64,000 bases of DNA from Sphingomonas oleivorans (GTDB lineage Bacteria > Pseudomonadota > Alphaproteobacteria > Sphingomonadales > Sphingomonadaceae): the NCBI RefSeq assembly GCF_003050615.1, contig NZ_NWBU01000005.1, positions 398,933-462,932 of the forward strand, given 5' to 3'. The position numbers and the translations under genes were made by a program. Shown here piece after piece: positions 26,828 to 35,555 of this stretch; the first letter of the stretch is position 1, and each line of letters opens with the position of its first letter. The notes under the pieces were generated by a model. It ran no database searches and had not been told where the DNA came from. It worked only from the letters and a program-made list of their open reading frames with translations.

Positions 26828-27331
26828 ATGAGAGCGCTCAAAGTAATAAGGAATACAGGTGTCGCGGCCGCGCTGGCCATTGCGGCGCATGGAACGGCAT
26901 CTGCCGCTACTGCAGATCTCGGCACCATCGCGCCAAACAGCTCTGCCGGGACGGTTTTCGCCCACACCCCCGGATCCTTCACGGATACGGTGACTTTCAA
27001 TATCACGGCAAGTGGAACCGGTGAGGCATCTTACTATAATTTCTACGTCCTCAGCGGTAAGGTGCGTTCCAATATCGTCGATGCCTTCCTGACATTGACG
27101 GGCCCGACGAGCTTCAGCACCGCGCTGACCGGCGCGGGCCTTTATCCGGTCAGCCTGCTCGCCGGCAGCTATACCGGCACGATCACGGGCAAGGCGACGG
27201 GTTCCGATGGCGGTGCGTATAATTTCGCCATCACCGCCCCCACGCCGGAACCCGCCACGATGGGCATGATGGCGGCGGGCATGGCAATGTCGGGCTTCGT
27301 GGCCCGGCGTCGCAAAAAGGCCAGTGCCTGA
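26828..27331 (+). CDS. Small PEP-CTERM protein
   Basis: A 167-residue exported protein: signal peptide at residues 1-26 (RNTGVAAALAIAAHGTASA), a Ser/Thr/Gly-rich beta-type body, and a C-terminal sorting signal made of PTPEPATMG, a short hydrophobic stretch and the basic end ARRRKKASA. This is the PEP-CTERM architecture recognised by exosortases, one of which is encoded 4 kb away at 21892. ATG 26828 is chosen because GGAGG lies 10 bases upstream and the signal peptide then starts correctly. The body resembles no enzyme known to me; it may be a surface or matrix protein whose release is tied to EPS production. Confidence 0.85.
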   Translation: MRALKVIRNTGVAAALAIAAHGTASAATADLGTIAPNSSAGTVFAHTPGSFTDTVTFNITASGTGEASYYNFYVLSGKVRSNIVDAFLTLTGPTSFSTALTGAGLYPVSLLAGSYTGTITGKATGSDGGAYNFAITAPTPEPATMGMMAAGMAMSGFVARRRKKASA

Positions 27332-27435
27332 TGAGCTTGAGAGGAATGGCCGCGCGGCCGTGCACTATCGGTTCCCCCAATAGACCGGATCAGTGTGCCA
27401 GGCGCGGTCCCCCCCGCCTCTCAGGGGAGGCCGCC

Positions 27436-28341
27436 ATGCTCGCCATGGCGGCCTTTCTCCTTTTGCCGGCCTGTTCGGGAGAGTCACACCAATCGACCAG
27501 TCAGGTCGTCGCGATCGTTTCCGGCGAGGAGCTCACCGCGCCGATGCTGGAAACAGAGCTTACCCGCCTGCCCGAAGGAGCGGACCGCCGCGATCCCGGC
27601 GTCCAGCGGGCGACGGTAGACCGCATGATCACGCAGACGCTCTTCGCCAAACGCGCCGAAGAGCTCGGGCTGGCGCAGACGCCAGCGGTCGCGCGGGAAA
27701 TAGAGAGCGCGCGAAAGACCATTCTCGCGGGCGCCTATCTCAAATCCATCGCGGGCGAGCGCAAACCGAGCGATGCGGAGATAAGTGCCTTCTTCGAAGC
27801 CCATCCGGAACTCTTCGCCCAACGGCGCCAATATGTGCTGACCGACGTGCCCCTGCGATCGACCGCGGCCGAGATCGGCAAATATGTGGCGGCGTTCAAG
27901 CAAGGCCAGCAGGACCGCGAAAGCTTTCTCGCGCTGCTGCGGAAGGATGGCGTTTCGGCGACGGCCGGCATGATGACGGTCTCGGCCGACCAGGTGCCGG
28001 AAACGCTCGCGCGGCGGCTCGCCTCGATGACGGCCGGCGATCGCATCACCTATAGGATGGGTGACGTGCAGCATTTCGCCTGGATCGAGGAGATCCGGCC
28101 GAGCCCCGTCCCGCTCGCGCTCGCGCGGAGCTCCATCGCCAGCTTCCTCTCGCAGAAACGCATGGCCGAAATCGCCGAATCCAACGGCAAGACCATGCGA
28201 GCAAAGGCCAAGGTCGAATATGGCGATGTAGGCAAGATGATCCTGGCAAAGGCAATGCCGGCCGCCACGCCGCCCGTCCGGCCCGGCGCCGCCATGGAGA
28301 ACAGGAAAGATCAGATCATGCGCGGGGCGGCCGGCCTCTGA
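27436..28341 (+). CDS. EpsD-like peptidyl-prolyl isomerase-family lipoprotein
   Basis: A 301-residue lipoprotein (MLAMAAFLLLPACSGES; lipobox LPAC) with the SurA/PpiC-like N-terminal helical part typical of the EpsD family in exosortase-linked EPS loci: GEELTAPMLETELTRLP, VDRMITQTLFAKRAEELGL and AFFEAHPELFAQRRQY. The start at 27436 has GGGGAGG just upstream; an ATG at 27331, overlapping the PEP-CTERM stop, would put 35 charged residues before the signal. It follows the PEP-CTERM gene and is probably co-transcribed. It may help fold or assemble outer-membrane export components; isomerase activity is not certain. Confidence 0.82.
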   Translation: MLAMAAFLLLPACSGESHQSTSQVVAIVSGEELTAPMLETELTRLPEGADRRDPGVQRATVDRMITQTLFAKRAEELGLAQTPAVAREIESARKTILAGAYLKSIAGERKPSDAEISAFFEAHPELFAQRRQYVLTDVPLRSTAAEIGKYVAAFKQGQQDRESFLALLRKDGVSATAGMMTVSADQVPETLARRLASMTAGDRITYRMGDVQHFAWIEEIRPSPVPLALARSSIASFLSQKRMAEIAESNGKTMRAKAKVEYGDVGKMILAKAMPAATPPVRPGAAMENRKDQIMRGAAGL

Positions 28342-28348
28342 ATCGGCA

Positions 28349-28374
28349 AGGGAGGGGAATGCCTGCCCCTCCCT
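28349..28374 (+). terminator. GC-rich hairpin after the EpsD-like gene
   Basis: AGGGAGGGG (28349-28357) pairs with CCCCTCCCT (28366-28374) around an 8-base loop, 7 bases after the stop codon. It has no T run, so it may be a weak or bidirectional terminator between convergent genes. Confidence 0.5.
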
Positions 28375-28417
28375 CCAGCCACGACAAGCGAATGGGCGGC
28401 GCGGAAGCCGCCTCCGA

Positions 28418-29218
28418 TCAGAAGATCCGCTCCCGCACGAACAGCACGTCGCCCTTGCGGACAGCCGCCTCGAGATCCGCTTCGGCCGGCCTCTGTCCCT
28501 GGCGATAGAGGGTGATCCGCCGTTCGGTTCCCGCCAAGGTGGGGCCGCCGCCGCGGGCCAATGCCTGGCGCAGCGTCATGCGGCTCGATATAGCATAAGC
28601 GCCGGGCGCGCCGACCTGCCCATAGATGAAGAATTGCTCGGCCTGCGGCACGAACAGCACGTCGCCCGGCTTCAACTGCACATCCGCCTTGGGATCGGAG
28701 GCAAGCGACGCAATCTCCAGCGAACGGATGTCCGCCTCGCCAGCACGGCGCAGCGTCACCCGATCGCTACCGTCGGACCGTACGCCGCCGGCCCGCGCCA
28801 ACATGCTGCTCAGCGTCTGCGGACGGTCGAGCGGATAGATGCCCGGCACTGAAAGCGCGCCGAGCACTGTTACTGATCGGCTGACATAGGCAGCCACCTC
28901 CACATTGACGACAGGCTGCTTGACGACGCCGCCGCTCCTGAGCCGGGTGGCGATCCCGTCGGCCAGCCCCTGCACCGTCTGGCCGCTGGCGCGCATCGAC
29001 CCGATTACGGGAAGCGTGACCGCGCCGTCCGACTTGACGCGCGTCTTCACGGTGAGTTCGGGCTGGCCATAGACAAATATATCGATCTGATCCTCGGGCC
29101 CCAATATATAGCCTGGGTCGGTCTGCGCATGGGCCGGCCCTGGGTCGGTCTGCGCATGGGCCGGCACTGCCATACAGGCCAGGAGCAAGCCTCCTCTCGC
29201 GATTATCCTTCCAATCAT
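28418..29218 (-). CDS. Polysaccharide export protein (Wza/GumB/EpsE family)
   Basis: Periplasmic/outer-membrane export protein of 266 aa. After a signal peptide (MIGRIIARGGLLLACMAVPAHA) comes the Poly_export domain (YILGPEDQIDIFVYGQPEL, TLPVIGSM) and SLBB-type repeats (VTVLGALSVPGIYPL and YGQVGAPGAYAIS). There is no lipobox cysteine at the cleavage site, unlike Wza. The start at 29218 is preferred over 29224 because AGGGAG is then 7 bases away. A 9-residue stretch (AHAQTDPGP) is duplicated right at the cleavage site through a 27-base tandem repeat. It should form the export channel with the adjacent barrel protein. Confidence 0.9.
   Translation of the reverse strand: MIGRIIARGGLLLACMAVPAHAQTDPGPAHAQTDPGYILGPEDQIDIFVYGQPELTVKTRVKSDGAVTLPVIGSMRASGQTVQGLADGIATRLRSGGVVKQPVVNVEVAAYVSRSVTVLGALSVPGIYPLDRPQTLSSMLARAGGVRSDGSDRVTLRRAGEADIRSLEIASLASDPKADVQLKPGDVLFVPQAEQFFIYGQVGAPGAYAISSRMTLRQALARGGGPTLAGTERRITLYRQGQRPAEADLEAAVRKGDVLFVRERIF
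29112..29165 (-). repeat. 27-bp perfect tandem duplication in the export-protein gene
   Basis: Two identical 27-base copies (29112-29138 and 29139-29165) lie head to tail and in frame, duplicating nine residues across the signal-peptidase site. The protein therefore has two successive AHA-Q cleavage possibilities. Identity of the copies implies a recent slippage event. Confidence 0.9.
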
Positions 29219-29229
29219 GCCCATTCTCC

Positions 29230-30471
29230 CTAGAAGCGATAGCCGAGGCGGATGCCCGCCCGCGTGCTGCGATAGTCGTAGAAATCCGTCGCGGAGGTGC
29301 GCCGGGAATGGCCGAGCTCGACCTCGCAATGGAATGCGTCCGTCAAGGCATAGTCGAGCGAGACGGCCAGTTCGGTGGTGCGATCCGAGACACGAAGCGG
29401 CAGGCCCTCGCGCTGGGTCTCGCCACGAAGACTCCGCCTGGCGAAAGCCGCGCGCGCCTCGATGGTCGTTCGCGCGCTCAATTTCCGCGAGGCGATCAGC
29501 GACGCCTTGGTATCCACGATAAAGCTCACGCCGAAGCTGCTTTCCCCCCGCACGTCGCGAGCGAAGCGCGTCGTCAGGCTGGTGGCAGGCGACGGCGACC
29601 AGATTATCTCGCTCTGCCAGCCGAGGCCGGAAAAGCTGGGCGTGGTGGGAAGTCGCGGATCGGTGAAGATGGCGCTGAGGCCGATATTGCCACGCAAGCG
29701 GGCCGCGACATCCCGCTCGAACCGCAGCCCGGCGCGATGGATCCGCGTCTCATCCTTCAGCCCGCCGAGCGAGACGGCCGCGTTCGGCCGCTCGATCGCC
29801 CCATAGGAATAGAATAGCATCAGATTGCCGAGGCTGGGCCGGGCATAAACGAGCGCGGCGCCCACTACATAGGATCGCAGGTCGAACGGCTTGCGCAGAT
29901 CGCTGCTATTGTCGACCAGCGTGCGGGACGCGGTGAGCAGCGGATAGAGACCCGCGGGCTTGGGGCAGGAAAATGCGCCCTCAAAGATACGCCCGCGCGA
30001 ACGGTTGCGCTCGATGACGCCCAGATCGGCGACATCGGTCTGGTGAAAATCCGCCGTCGCCGAAAGATCAGCCAGACATCGCGCGCCCAGGGCGATGCGG
30101 CCGCTCCCCGTCAGCCCGATCCGCTCCCCCTCCAATCGATCGTTGCGGCCGTAGAAATCATAACCCGCGCTGCCCTTCAGATAGACGTCGTGACGCCCGA
30201 ACGAGCGCTTGATGTTGACGTTGAGCGAGGGCGTGATCCGGACATCGCCTTGATTGGGAACCGGCCGGAGGTCGTTCCCGCGCAGCAGATTGTCGTCATA
30301 TAGGGTCGCGACACTCACCCAGGCGCCGGTCCTGAACGTCTGCGCCGGCGCGCAAGCGGGCATCAGCAGCAGGGACAATCCGGCCATCATGGCAACCGAA
30401 CTTATGTGAGGAGAGCTCCGCCATGCCGAGGCGCGGATTTCCATCCCCCGTAAATAACGTCCGCTGTTCAC
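29230..30471 (-). CDS. Outer-membrane beta-barrel protein of EPS locus (EpsL-like)
   Basis: A 413-residue protein with a signal peptide ending near residue 44 (LSLLLMPACAPAQ) followed by alternating amphipathic strands and a C-terminal ...RAGIRLGYRF, ending in Phe as for outer-membrane barrels. The start region TFRTGAWVSVATLYDDNLLRG resembles the EpsL/surface-polysaccharide barrel family found next to Wza-like genes in exosortase EPS loci. The GTG start (30471) has GGAGG 7 bases upstream; ATG 30444 is a second option. It precedes the export protein by 11 bases and both would be co-transcribed. It may form the outer-membrane pore; function in detail is unknown. Confidence 0.8.
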   Translation of the reverse strand: MNSGRYLRGMEIRASAWRSSPHISSVAMMAGLSLLLMPACAPAQTFRTGAWVSVATLYDDNLLRGNDLRPVPNQGDVRITPSLNVNIKRSFGRHDVYLKGSAGYDFYGRNDRLEGERIGLTGSGRIALGARCLADLSATADFHQTDVADLGVIERNRSRGRIFEGAFSCPKPAGLYPLLTASRTLVDNSSDLRKPFDLRSYVVGAALVYARPSLGNLMLFYSYGAIERPNAAVSLGGLKDETRIHRAGLRFERDVAARLRGNIGLSAIFTDPRLPTTPSFSGLGWQSEIIWSPSPATSLTTRFARDVRGESSFGVSFIVDTKASLIASRKLSARTTIEARAAFARRSLRGETQREGLPLRVSDRTTELAVSLDYALTDAFHCEVELGHSRRTSATDFYDYRSTRAGIRLGYRF

Positions 30472-30691
30472 ACTAATGCCTCCCCCCGGTCGGCAAATGA
30501 AGATTCACCTCAACCCAAGGGATGACATAATTTCCATCAGTAATGCGTTCCACATCCTACCTACGTGCTTATACTCACAGTTAAGCGATTTGGACCATCC
30601 CTAGTCCAGATTGCACTAGTTCGCTAAAAACAAATTCGGCCTACCAGTCTCGGCCTCAATAAACATCGACATTAAACGGCAGGATGGCCAT

Positions 30692-32020
30692 ATGGTCCTA
30701 CGGACACCGGAACGACATTTTCCGCCTGAAGCCGCTCCCGCCCGGAACGCACCCGCCGGGACGTCTATCGCGGGCGGCATCATCCTGATCGCCGCCACCA
30801 GCTTCAACGCGGCACTCGCCCTGATAAACGGCCATGTCACGCCCGTCAGCTATCTCGGGGTGGCGCTGGTGCAGACCATGCTCACGGTGGCGAGCCTGGC
30901 GATCGTGCTGATCGTGCGGCCGCCGGGCGTGACGCGATGGCTGGTCGGCCTGTGGGCCGCGGCCTGCGGTTTCCTGCTCCTGTCGCTCCTGCGCGGGCTC
31001 GTGGAGTTCAAATATCTTGCCGACATACTGATCATATTGATCTTCGTGATGCTCGGAATGGCCATTCGATCGAAGACATTGGCCTGGGTTCTCCTGATCC
31101 TCCAGGCAATTCTGGTCGCGGTGGCGCTATGGGAACTATTGTTCCCGCAAAATTTCGGCGACACCTTCCTGGTGAGAAGCTATTATGTGAATTCGCGCTC
31201 CTTCTTCGACGAAGGTTTCTGGTCCGCGCAGGAAAATCTCTATCTCTCCGCGGAACGCCCCAGCGGCCGAATGATCGGAGCCGCCACCGGCTTCCATCGC
31301 GCCTCCTCCCTTTTCCTCGAGCCCGTCTCGCTGGGCAATTGGACGATCGTCGTCACACTGGGCATCGCCGCGCTGCAATCGACGCTTTCGCGCACGATGA
31401 TCGTGCTGCTGGCGATCGGGAATATCCTATTGCTGTTCGCCTGCGACGGGCGGCTCGCGCTCGCCATCAATCTGCTGCTGCTGGCGGCATGGCCGATCCT
31501 GCCGCGGCTGCCGCGATGGCTGCCGCCCTTGTTCCTGCCGCTCATCTTCCTGGCGCTGCTGCTTGCCTCGGCGACGGGCCTGCTCGCCGAACAGGGCGAT
31601 ACGTTGATCGGGCGCTTCCGTTACGGGCTGGACTATCTGCTCGGCCTCAATGCACGAGACCTGCTCGGCCTCTACGCCAGGGGTGGCGTCGTCGCGGCGG
31701 ATAGCGGCTGGGCCTATTTCATCCTGACCCAGTCGATCTTCGGCTTCGCGGCGATCTGGCTTGCACTCACGCTGCACAGCGCGCCCGGCACGGCCGGCGA
31801 ACGCCGTTTCATCGCGGGCATGGCCATTTTCGTCGCCCTGTCGCTGCCCGTCAGCTATTCGATCTTCTCGATCAAGACGGCCGCCCTGCTATGGGCGCTG
31901 TACGGCAATCTTCTGTCCCGGGGCATATCCGAGCGGATGGCAGGGCAACCGGCTGGCACACCCAATGTCCGGCCGATCATGCCAAGTAGACTCGGAAACA
32001 CCAAAACAAATCCCGCATGA
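30692..32020 (+). CDS. Polytopic membrane protein, candidate EPS polymerase (Wzy/GumE-like)
   Basis: Inner-membrane protein of 442 aa with about 10-12 hydrophobic helices and one long loop (residues about 158-210) rich in aromatic and charged residues, the typical plan of Wzy polymerases and O-antigen ligases. No sequence motif proves the function. It is the only polytopic protein in the locus besides the exosortase and the ABC transporter, and every Wzy-dependent locus needs one, so polymerase is the best call. Start ATG 30692 follows GGCAGGATGGCC. It precedes LuxR copy B in the same direction by 92 bases. Confidence 0.72.
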   Translation: MVLRTPERHFPPEAAPARNAPAGTSIAGGIILIAATSFNAALALINGHVTPVSYLGVALVQTMLTVASLAIVLIVRPPGVTRWLVGLWAAACGFLLLSLLRGLVEFKYLADILIILIFVMLGMAIRSKTLAWVLLILQAILVAVALWELLFPQNFGDTFLVRSYYVNSRSFFDEGFWSAQENLYLSAERPSGRMIGAATGFHRASSLFLEPVSLGNWTIVVTLGIAALQSTLSRTMIVLLAIGNILLLFACDGRLALAINLLLLAAWPILPRLPRWLPPLFLPLIFLALLLASATGLLAEQGDTLIGRFRYGLDYLLGLNARDLLGLYARGGVVAADSGWAYFILTQSIFGFAAIWLALTLHSAPGTAGERRFIAGMAIFVALSLPVSYSIFSIKTAALLWALYGNLLSRGISERMAGQPAGTPNVRPIMPSRLGNTKTNPA

Positions 32021-32081
32021 TACCTTAGCATGTTGGTCCTACGTATTATCTCTACCTTACTTGCATGTAGAATGAGGCGTA

Positions 32082-32104
32082 CCCCTTAAAACCACAATAA
32101 GGGG
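32082..32104. promoter_or_regulatory. Inverted repeat CCCCTTA-N9-TAAGGGG upstream of LuxR copy B
   Basis: A perfect 7-base inverted repeat (32082-32088 and 32098-32104) ends 8 bases before the start codon of the small regulator and overlaps its ribosome site (AAGGGGC). It could be an operator for autoregulation, or an RNA hairpin that masks the ribosome site. Confidence 0.5.
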
Positions 32105-32112
32105 CAAAGATT

Positions 32113-32337
32113 ATGATGAGTGAGCGTATTCCTGAAACCCCTCACCTGACAGAGCGAGAACTACTTGTCCTTGCCTTGGTCTCAAAGGGATATTCTGCAA
32201 AAGAAGTCGCACAAGAACTCAGAATAGCTCCTCGGACGGTCGAAAAACATATCGATCATGTACGATTGAAGATCAGGGCACGGAACCGGACGCATATGGT
32301 CGCCCAGGCGATATCGAGGGGCCTTCTGGCCGAATAA
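32113..32337 (+). CDS. Standalone LuxR/GerE-type HTH regulator (copy B)
   Basis: A 74-residue GerE-domain protein: HLTERELLVLALVSKGYSAK opens the domain and APRTVEKHIDHVRLKIRARN contains the recognition helix. It shares the SAKEVA, PRTVE and RLKxxAxNRxHM blocks with copies A (7918) and C (37186). It begins at ATGATG (32113 or 32116) and ends 6 bases before the TolC-like gene, so it is probably the first gene of the type I secretion operon. With no sensory domain, its activity may depend on its amount or on a partner. Confidence 0.88.
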   Translation: MMSERIPETPHLTERELLVLALVSKGYSAKEVAQELRIAPRTVEKHIDHVRLKIRARNRTHMVAQAISRGLLAE

Positions 32338-32343
32338 AAGGGG

Positions 32344-33828
32344 ATGTCGCAGACTCTCTATCTCGATCCGCGCTTCGGCGATCGCGCGGTCGGAAGCGGC
32401 GCATCCCTTCCGCGCCCTTCCGGGCCATTGGCCTTTGTCCTGGTCCGCTCGCTGATGGTGGCAGCCTTGATATCCTTCGCTCCCGGACGCGCCCATGCGC
32501 AGGCCCCGATCCTGCCGCCGCCCAGCCGCGATCCGCTCGCGATCGATCCTTCGCGCGACATGATCCTCGCCCTGGGCCGCAGCAGCGGCAGCGCCCAGCA
32601 ATTTCGCGATGCGATCGCCGAAGCCGTCCGTCGTCACCCCGCGATCGACGAGAGCTTCGCCGGCGCGCGCGAGGCTGCAGCCGGCAGACGCGCCGCACGT
32701 CAGACGATGTACCCGTCGATCGACACGACGCTTTCCACCTATCGCGTGCTCTCCCGCGAATTTTCCGACGATCCGAACAACATCATCGAACGTTCGCGCG
32801 CCAAGACCCGCACCGACGCGATCCTTTCCGTCCAGCAGACACTGGTCGATTTCGGCGCGGCATCGTCCCGCGTGGCGGCCGCGAGCGCGCGGATCCGCGC
32901 GGCGAATGCCGAGATCGACAATACGGCAGACGGCATCGCGCTGCGTGCGATCGGCGCATGGTACGACGTCTTCGCCTTCAATGCGCTGGTCAGGCTCGCC
33001 GAGGCATTCGTCGAAAGTCAGCGGCAATTGCGACAGGCGGTGGAACAACGCATCGCCCAGGGCGTCTCCGCGCCTGGAGATATCGCACGCGTGGACAGCT
33101 ATATCGCCTCCGCCTCCACCCGCCTTGCCGGCTATCGCCGTTCACGCGCCGAGGCGGAAGCGCGCTTCCAGGAGCTTTTCGGGCTGCCTGCCCCGCCCGG
33201 GCTGATGCGCGCCTCCACCCTGCCGGCGATCGAAGGCGAGCGGATGGCACAGGGGCCGGAACCGTCCATTCCCGCGGTTCGGGTGGCGGAGGCATTGGCG
33301 GAAGCGGCACGGCGGGAAGCCCGTGCCATCCGCGCGGAAACCGCCCCCTTGCTCGCCGCCGGAATAGATGCCGGCCGCTATGGCGTGTTCGAAACCGACC
33401 GCGACTATGACATACGCGCGCGCCTGACGCTGCGGATGCGGCTGTTCGGGGGCATCGATCCCCAGGCCGACGAGGCCCGCGCCCGCGCCGAAGCGGCCGA
33501 GGCCCGGGCATTCCGCGTCCGCGAGGAAGCCGCGCGGGACGCGGCCATCGCCGCATCGGATGTAGATGCGCTGGAACGGCAGCTCGTCGCGGTCGAGGAA
33601 AATTATCTGGCGAGCCGCCGTTCGCGCGACGTGCTGCAAGAACGTTTTCGGGTCGCGCGCGGAACATTGTTCGACGTTCTGGCGACCGAGGATGACTATT
33701 TCGAAACCGCCGCCACCTATATCCGCGCGGTCGCGGATCTCGATACGGCGCGCTATGTGCTGCTGTCCAGGACGGGGCGGCTCCTGGCGGCGCTGTCGAT
33801 CGCCCCGACAAGCCCCGTGAGGCCGTGA
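32344..33828 (+). CDS. TolC-family outer-membrane channel of type I secretion
   Basis: Outer-membrane efflux protein of 494 aa. A long signal region ends near FAPGRAHAQ (residue about 53). Two OEP repeats follow, with the AIAEAVRRHPAIDES start, RVLSREFSDDPNN, VQQTLVDFGAASSRVAAA and the second-half LRMRLFGGIDPQADEARARAEA segments being typical of the AggA/TolC-type proteins that pair with type I exporters. It follows the mini-LuxR gene by 6 bases, and its stop overlaps the ABC gene start (TGATG). It completes a three-part exporter together with the next two genes. Confidence 0.88.
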   Translation: MSQTLYLDPRFGDRAVGSGASLPRPSGPLAFVLVRSLMVAALISFAPGRAHAQAPILPPPSRDPLAIDPSRDMILALGRSSGSAQQFRDAIAEAVRRHPAIDESFAGAREAAAGRRAARQTMYPSIDTTLSTYRVLSREFSDDPNNIIERSRAKTRTDAILSVQQTLVDFGAASSRVAAASARIRAANAEIDNTADGIALRAIGAWYDVFAFNALVRLAEAFVESQRQLRQAVEQRIAQGVSAPGDIARVDSYIASASTRLAGYRRSRAEAEARFQELFGLPAPPGLMRASTLPAIEGERMAQGPEPSIPAVRVAEALAEAARREARAIRAETAPLLAAGIDAGRYGVFETDRDYDIRARLTLRMRLFGGIDPQADEARARAEAAEARAFRVREEAARDAAIAASDVDALERQLVAVEENYLASRRSRDVLQERFRVARGTLFDVLATEDDYFETAATYIRAVADLDTARYVLLSRTGRLLAALSIAPTSPVRP

Positions 33829-35555
33829 TGATGAACGAGCGCCTGATCCCCGAGCGCCCGCCGCGCTTCGCCCCCTGGCTGTTCGAGCCGATGCGGCGCA
33901 ATTCGGCCATTTATGCCAAGGTCGCGCTCGCCGCGATGATGATCAACCTGTTCGGCATCGCCACCTCGCTCTTCACCATGACGGTCTATGACCGCGTCGT
34001 CCCCAACAACGCCACATCCTCGCTGATCGCGCTTTCGATCGGCCTCGGCATCGTCATCATCTTCGATTTCGTACTGCGGATGCTCAGGGCCTATTTCGTC
34101 GACATTGCCGGCGCGCGGATCGATCATGAGGTGGGCGAGACGGTGTTCGCGCGGCTGCTCGCGCTGCGTCTCGATACCAAGCGGGGATCGACCGGCGCCC
34201 TGGCCGGAATGATGCGCGAGCTCGAAACGCTGCGCGACTTCTTCGCCTCGGCCACGCTCACGGCCGTCGTCGACGTTCCGTTCATCATCCTCACGCTGAT
34301 CGTCATCGCGCTGATCGGGGGACCGGTGGTGCTGGTGCCGCTCGTCATGATCCCGATCGTCCTGCTCGTGGGATGGCTGAGCCATCCCGCGATGGACCGG
34401 CTGTCCGCGCGCGTGATGGGCGAAGGCCTGCTCAAGCAATCCGTGCTGGTGGAGACGATCGGCGGACTGGAAATGGTCAAGGCGGCGGGCGCGGGTCCGC
34501 TGCTCGGCCGCCGCTGGTCCCGCGCGATGATCCAGCAATCGGACAGCGCGCTGCGCCAGCGATTGATCTCGACCATCAGCATCACCGCCGCATCGACCGC
34601 GAACACGCTCGCTTATGCCGGCGTCGTGATCGTGGGCGTCGGCCTCATCGCAAATCAGGAACTCACGACCGGCGGGCTGATCGCCTGCTCGATCCTTGTC
34701 GGCCGCGCCATGGCGCCGCTGGGCCAGATCGCGCAGCTCCTTTCGCGGATCGCGGCCACCCGGACCGCCTATCGCCAGATAGACGGCATGATGAAGTCGC
34801 CATCGGAAGGTCCCGCGGGCGACGCGCTCAAGCTCGCCGGCGTCAAGGGCATGATCGAATTTCGCGACGTCGTCTTCTCTTATCCCGGCGCCACCGGAAA
34901 GGCGCTCGATCGGGTCAGCTTCACGATCGGCGCGGGGGAAAGGGTGGCGATCCTCGGCCGCGTCGGATCGGGCAAGTCCACCGTCGCGCGGCTGATCCTC
35001 GGCCTGTACCAGCCGCGCGAAGGACTGGTGATGATAGACGGCACGGATATCCGCCAGCTCGATCCGGACCGGCTGCGGCACCATATCGGCGCGGCGCTCC
35101 AGGAAAGCGTGCTGCTGACCGGCTCGGTGCGCGAAAATATCACGCTCGGCCGGCCGCATATCAGCGACGAGGAGATGATCCGCGTCGCCGACATTTCGGG
35201 CACCCATCAGTTCATGGGCGGAATCGCGAACGGCTATGACCTGAAGCTGGCGGATCGCGGCGAAGGGCTTTCGGGCGGCCAGCGCCAATCCATCGCGATC
35301 GCGCGCGCGCTCGCCGGCAGTCCGCCGCTGATCCTGTTCGACGAACCCTCCAGCGCGATGGACGCCCAGACGGAGATGGGCCTGCTGCAACGCCTCGACG
35401 AGGAGCTGGGGGAACGCACGCTGGTGCTGATAACGCATCGGCCGCCTCTGCTGCGGCTCGTCCAGCGCATCATCCTGCTCGATCATGGCAGGGTGGTCGC
35501 CGATGGGCCGCGCGACCAGATATTGCGCCAGATCGGCCGGCCACGGGCAGCATGA
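33828..35555 (+). CDS. Type I secretion ABC transporter (permease-ATPase)
   Basis: Half-size ABC exporter of 575 aa: an N-terminal six-helix membrane domain (residues about 30-300) and a C-terminal ATPase with Walker A GRVGSGKST (about 378), signature LSGGQRQS (about 480) and Walker B LILFDEPSSAMD (about 501). No N-terminal C39 peptidase domain precedes the membrane part, as in PrtD/HlyB-like exporters of RTX proteins. ATG 33828 overlaps the upstream stop; 33831 is a close alternative. The only RTX protein in the window, the GH5 enzyme at 13714, is the obvious candidate substrate. Sphingan gene clusters of related bacteria also contain type I exporter genes (atrB/atrD). Confidence 0.92.
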   Translation: MMNERLIPERPPRFAPWLFEPMRRNSAIYAKVALAAMMINLFGIATSLFTMTVYDRVVPNNATSSLIALSIGLGIVIIFDFVLRMLRAYFVDIAGARIDHEVGETVFARLLALRLDTKRGSTGALAGMMRELETLRDFFASATLTAVVDVPFIILTLIVIALIGGPVVLVPLVMIPIVLLVGWLSHPAMDRLSARVMGEGLLKQSVLVETIGGLEMVKAAGAGPLLGRRWSRAMIQQSDSALRQRLISTISITAASTANTLAYAGVVIVGVGLIANQELTTGGLIACSILVGRAMAPLGQIAQLLSRIAATRTAYRQIDGMMKSPSEGPAGDALKLAGVKGMIEFRDVVFSYPGATGKALDRVSFTIGAGERVAILGRVGSGKSTVARLILGLYQPREGLVMIDGTDIRQLDPDRLRHHIGAALQESVLLTGSVRENITLGRPHISDEEMIRVADISGTHQFMGGIANGYDLKLADRGEGLSGGQRQSIAIARALAGSPPLILFDEPSSAMDAQTEMGLLQRLDEELGERTLVLITHRPPLLRLVQRIILLDHGRVVADGPRDQILRQIGRPRAA

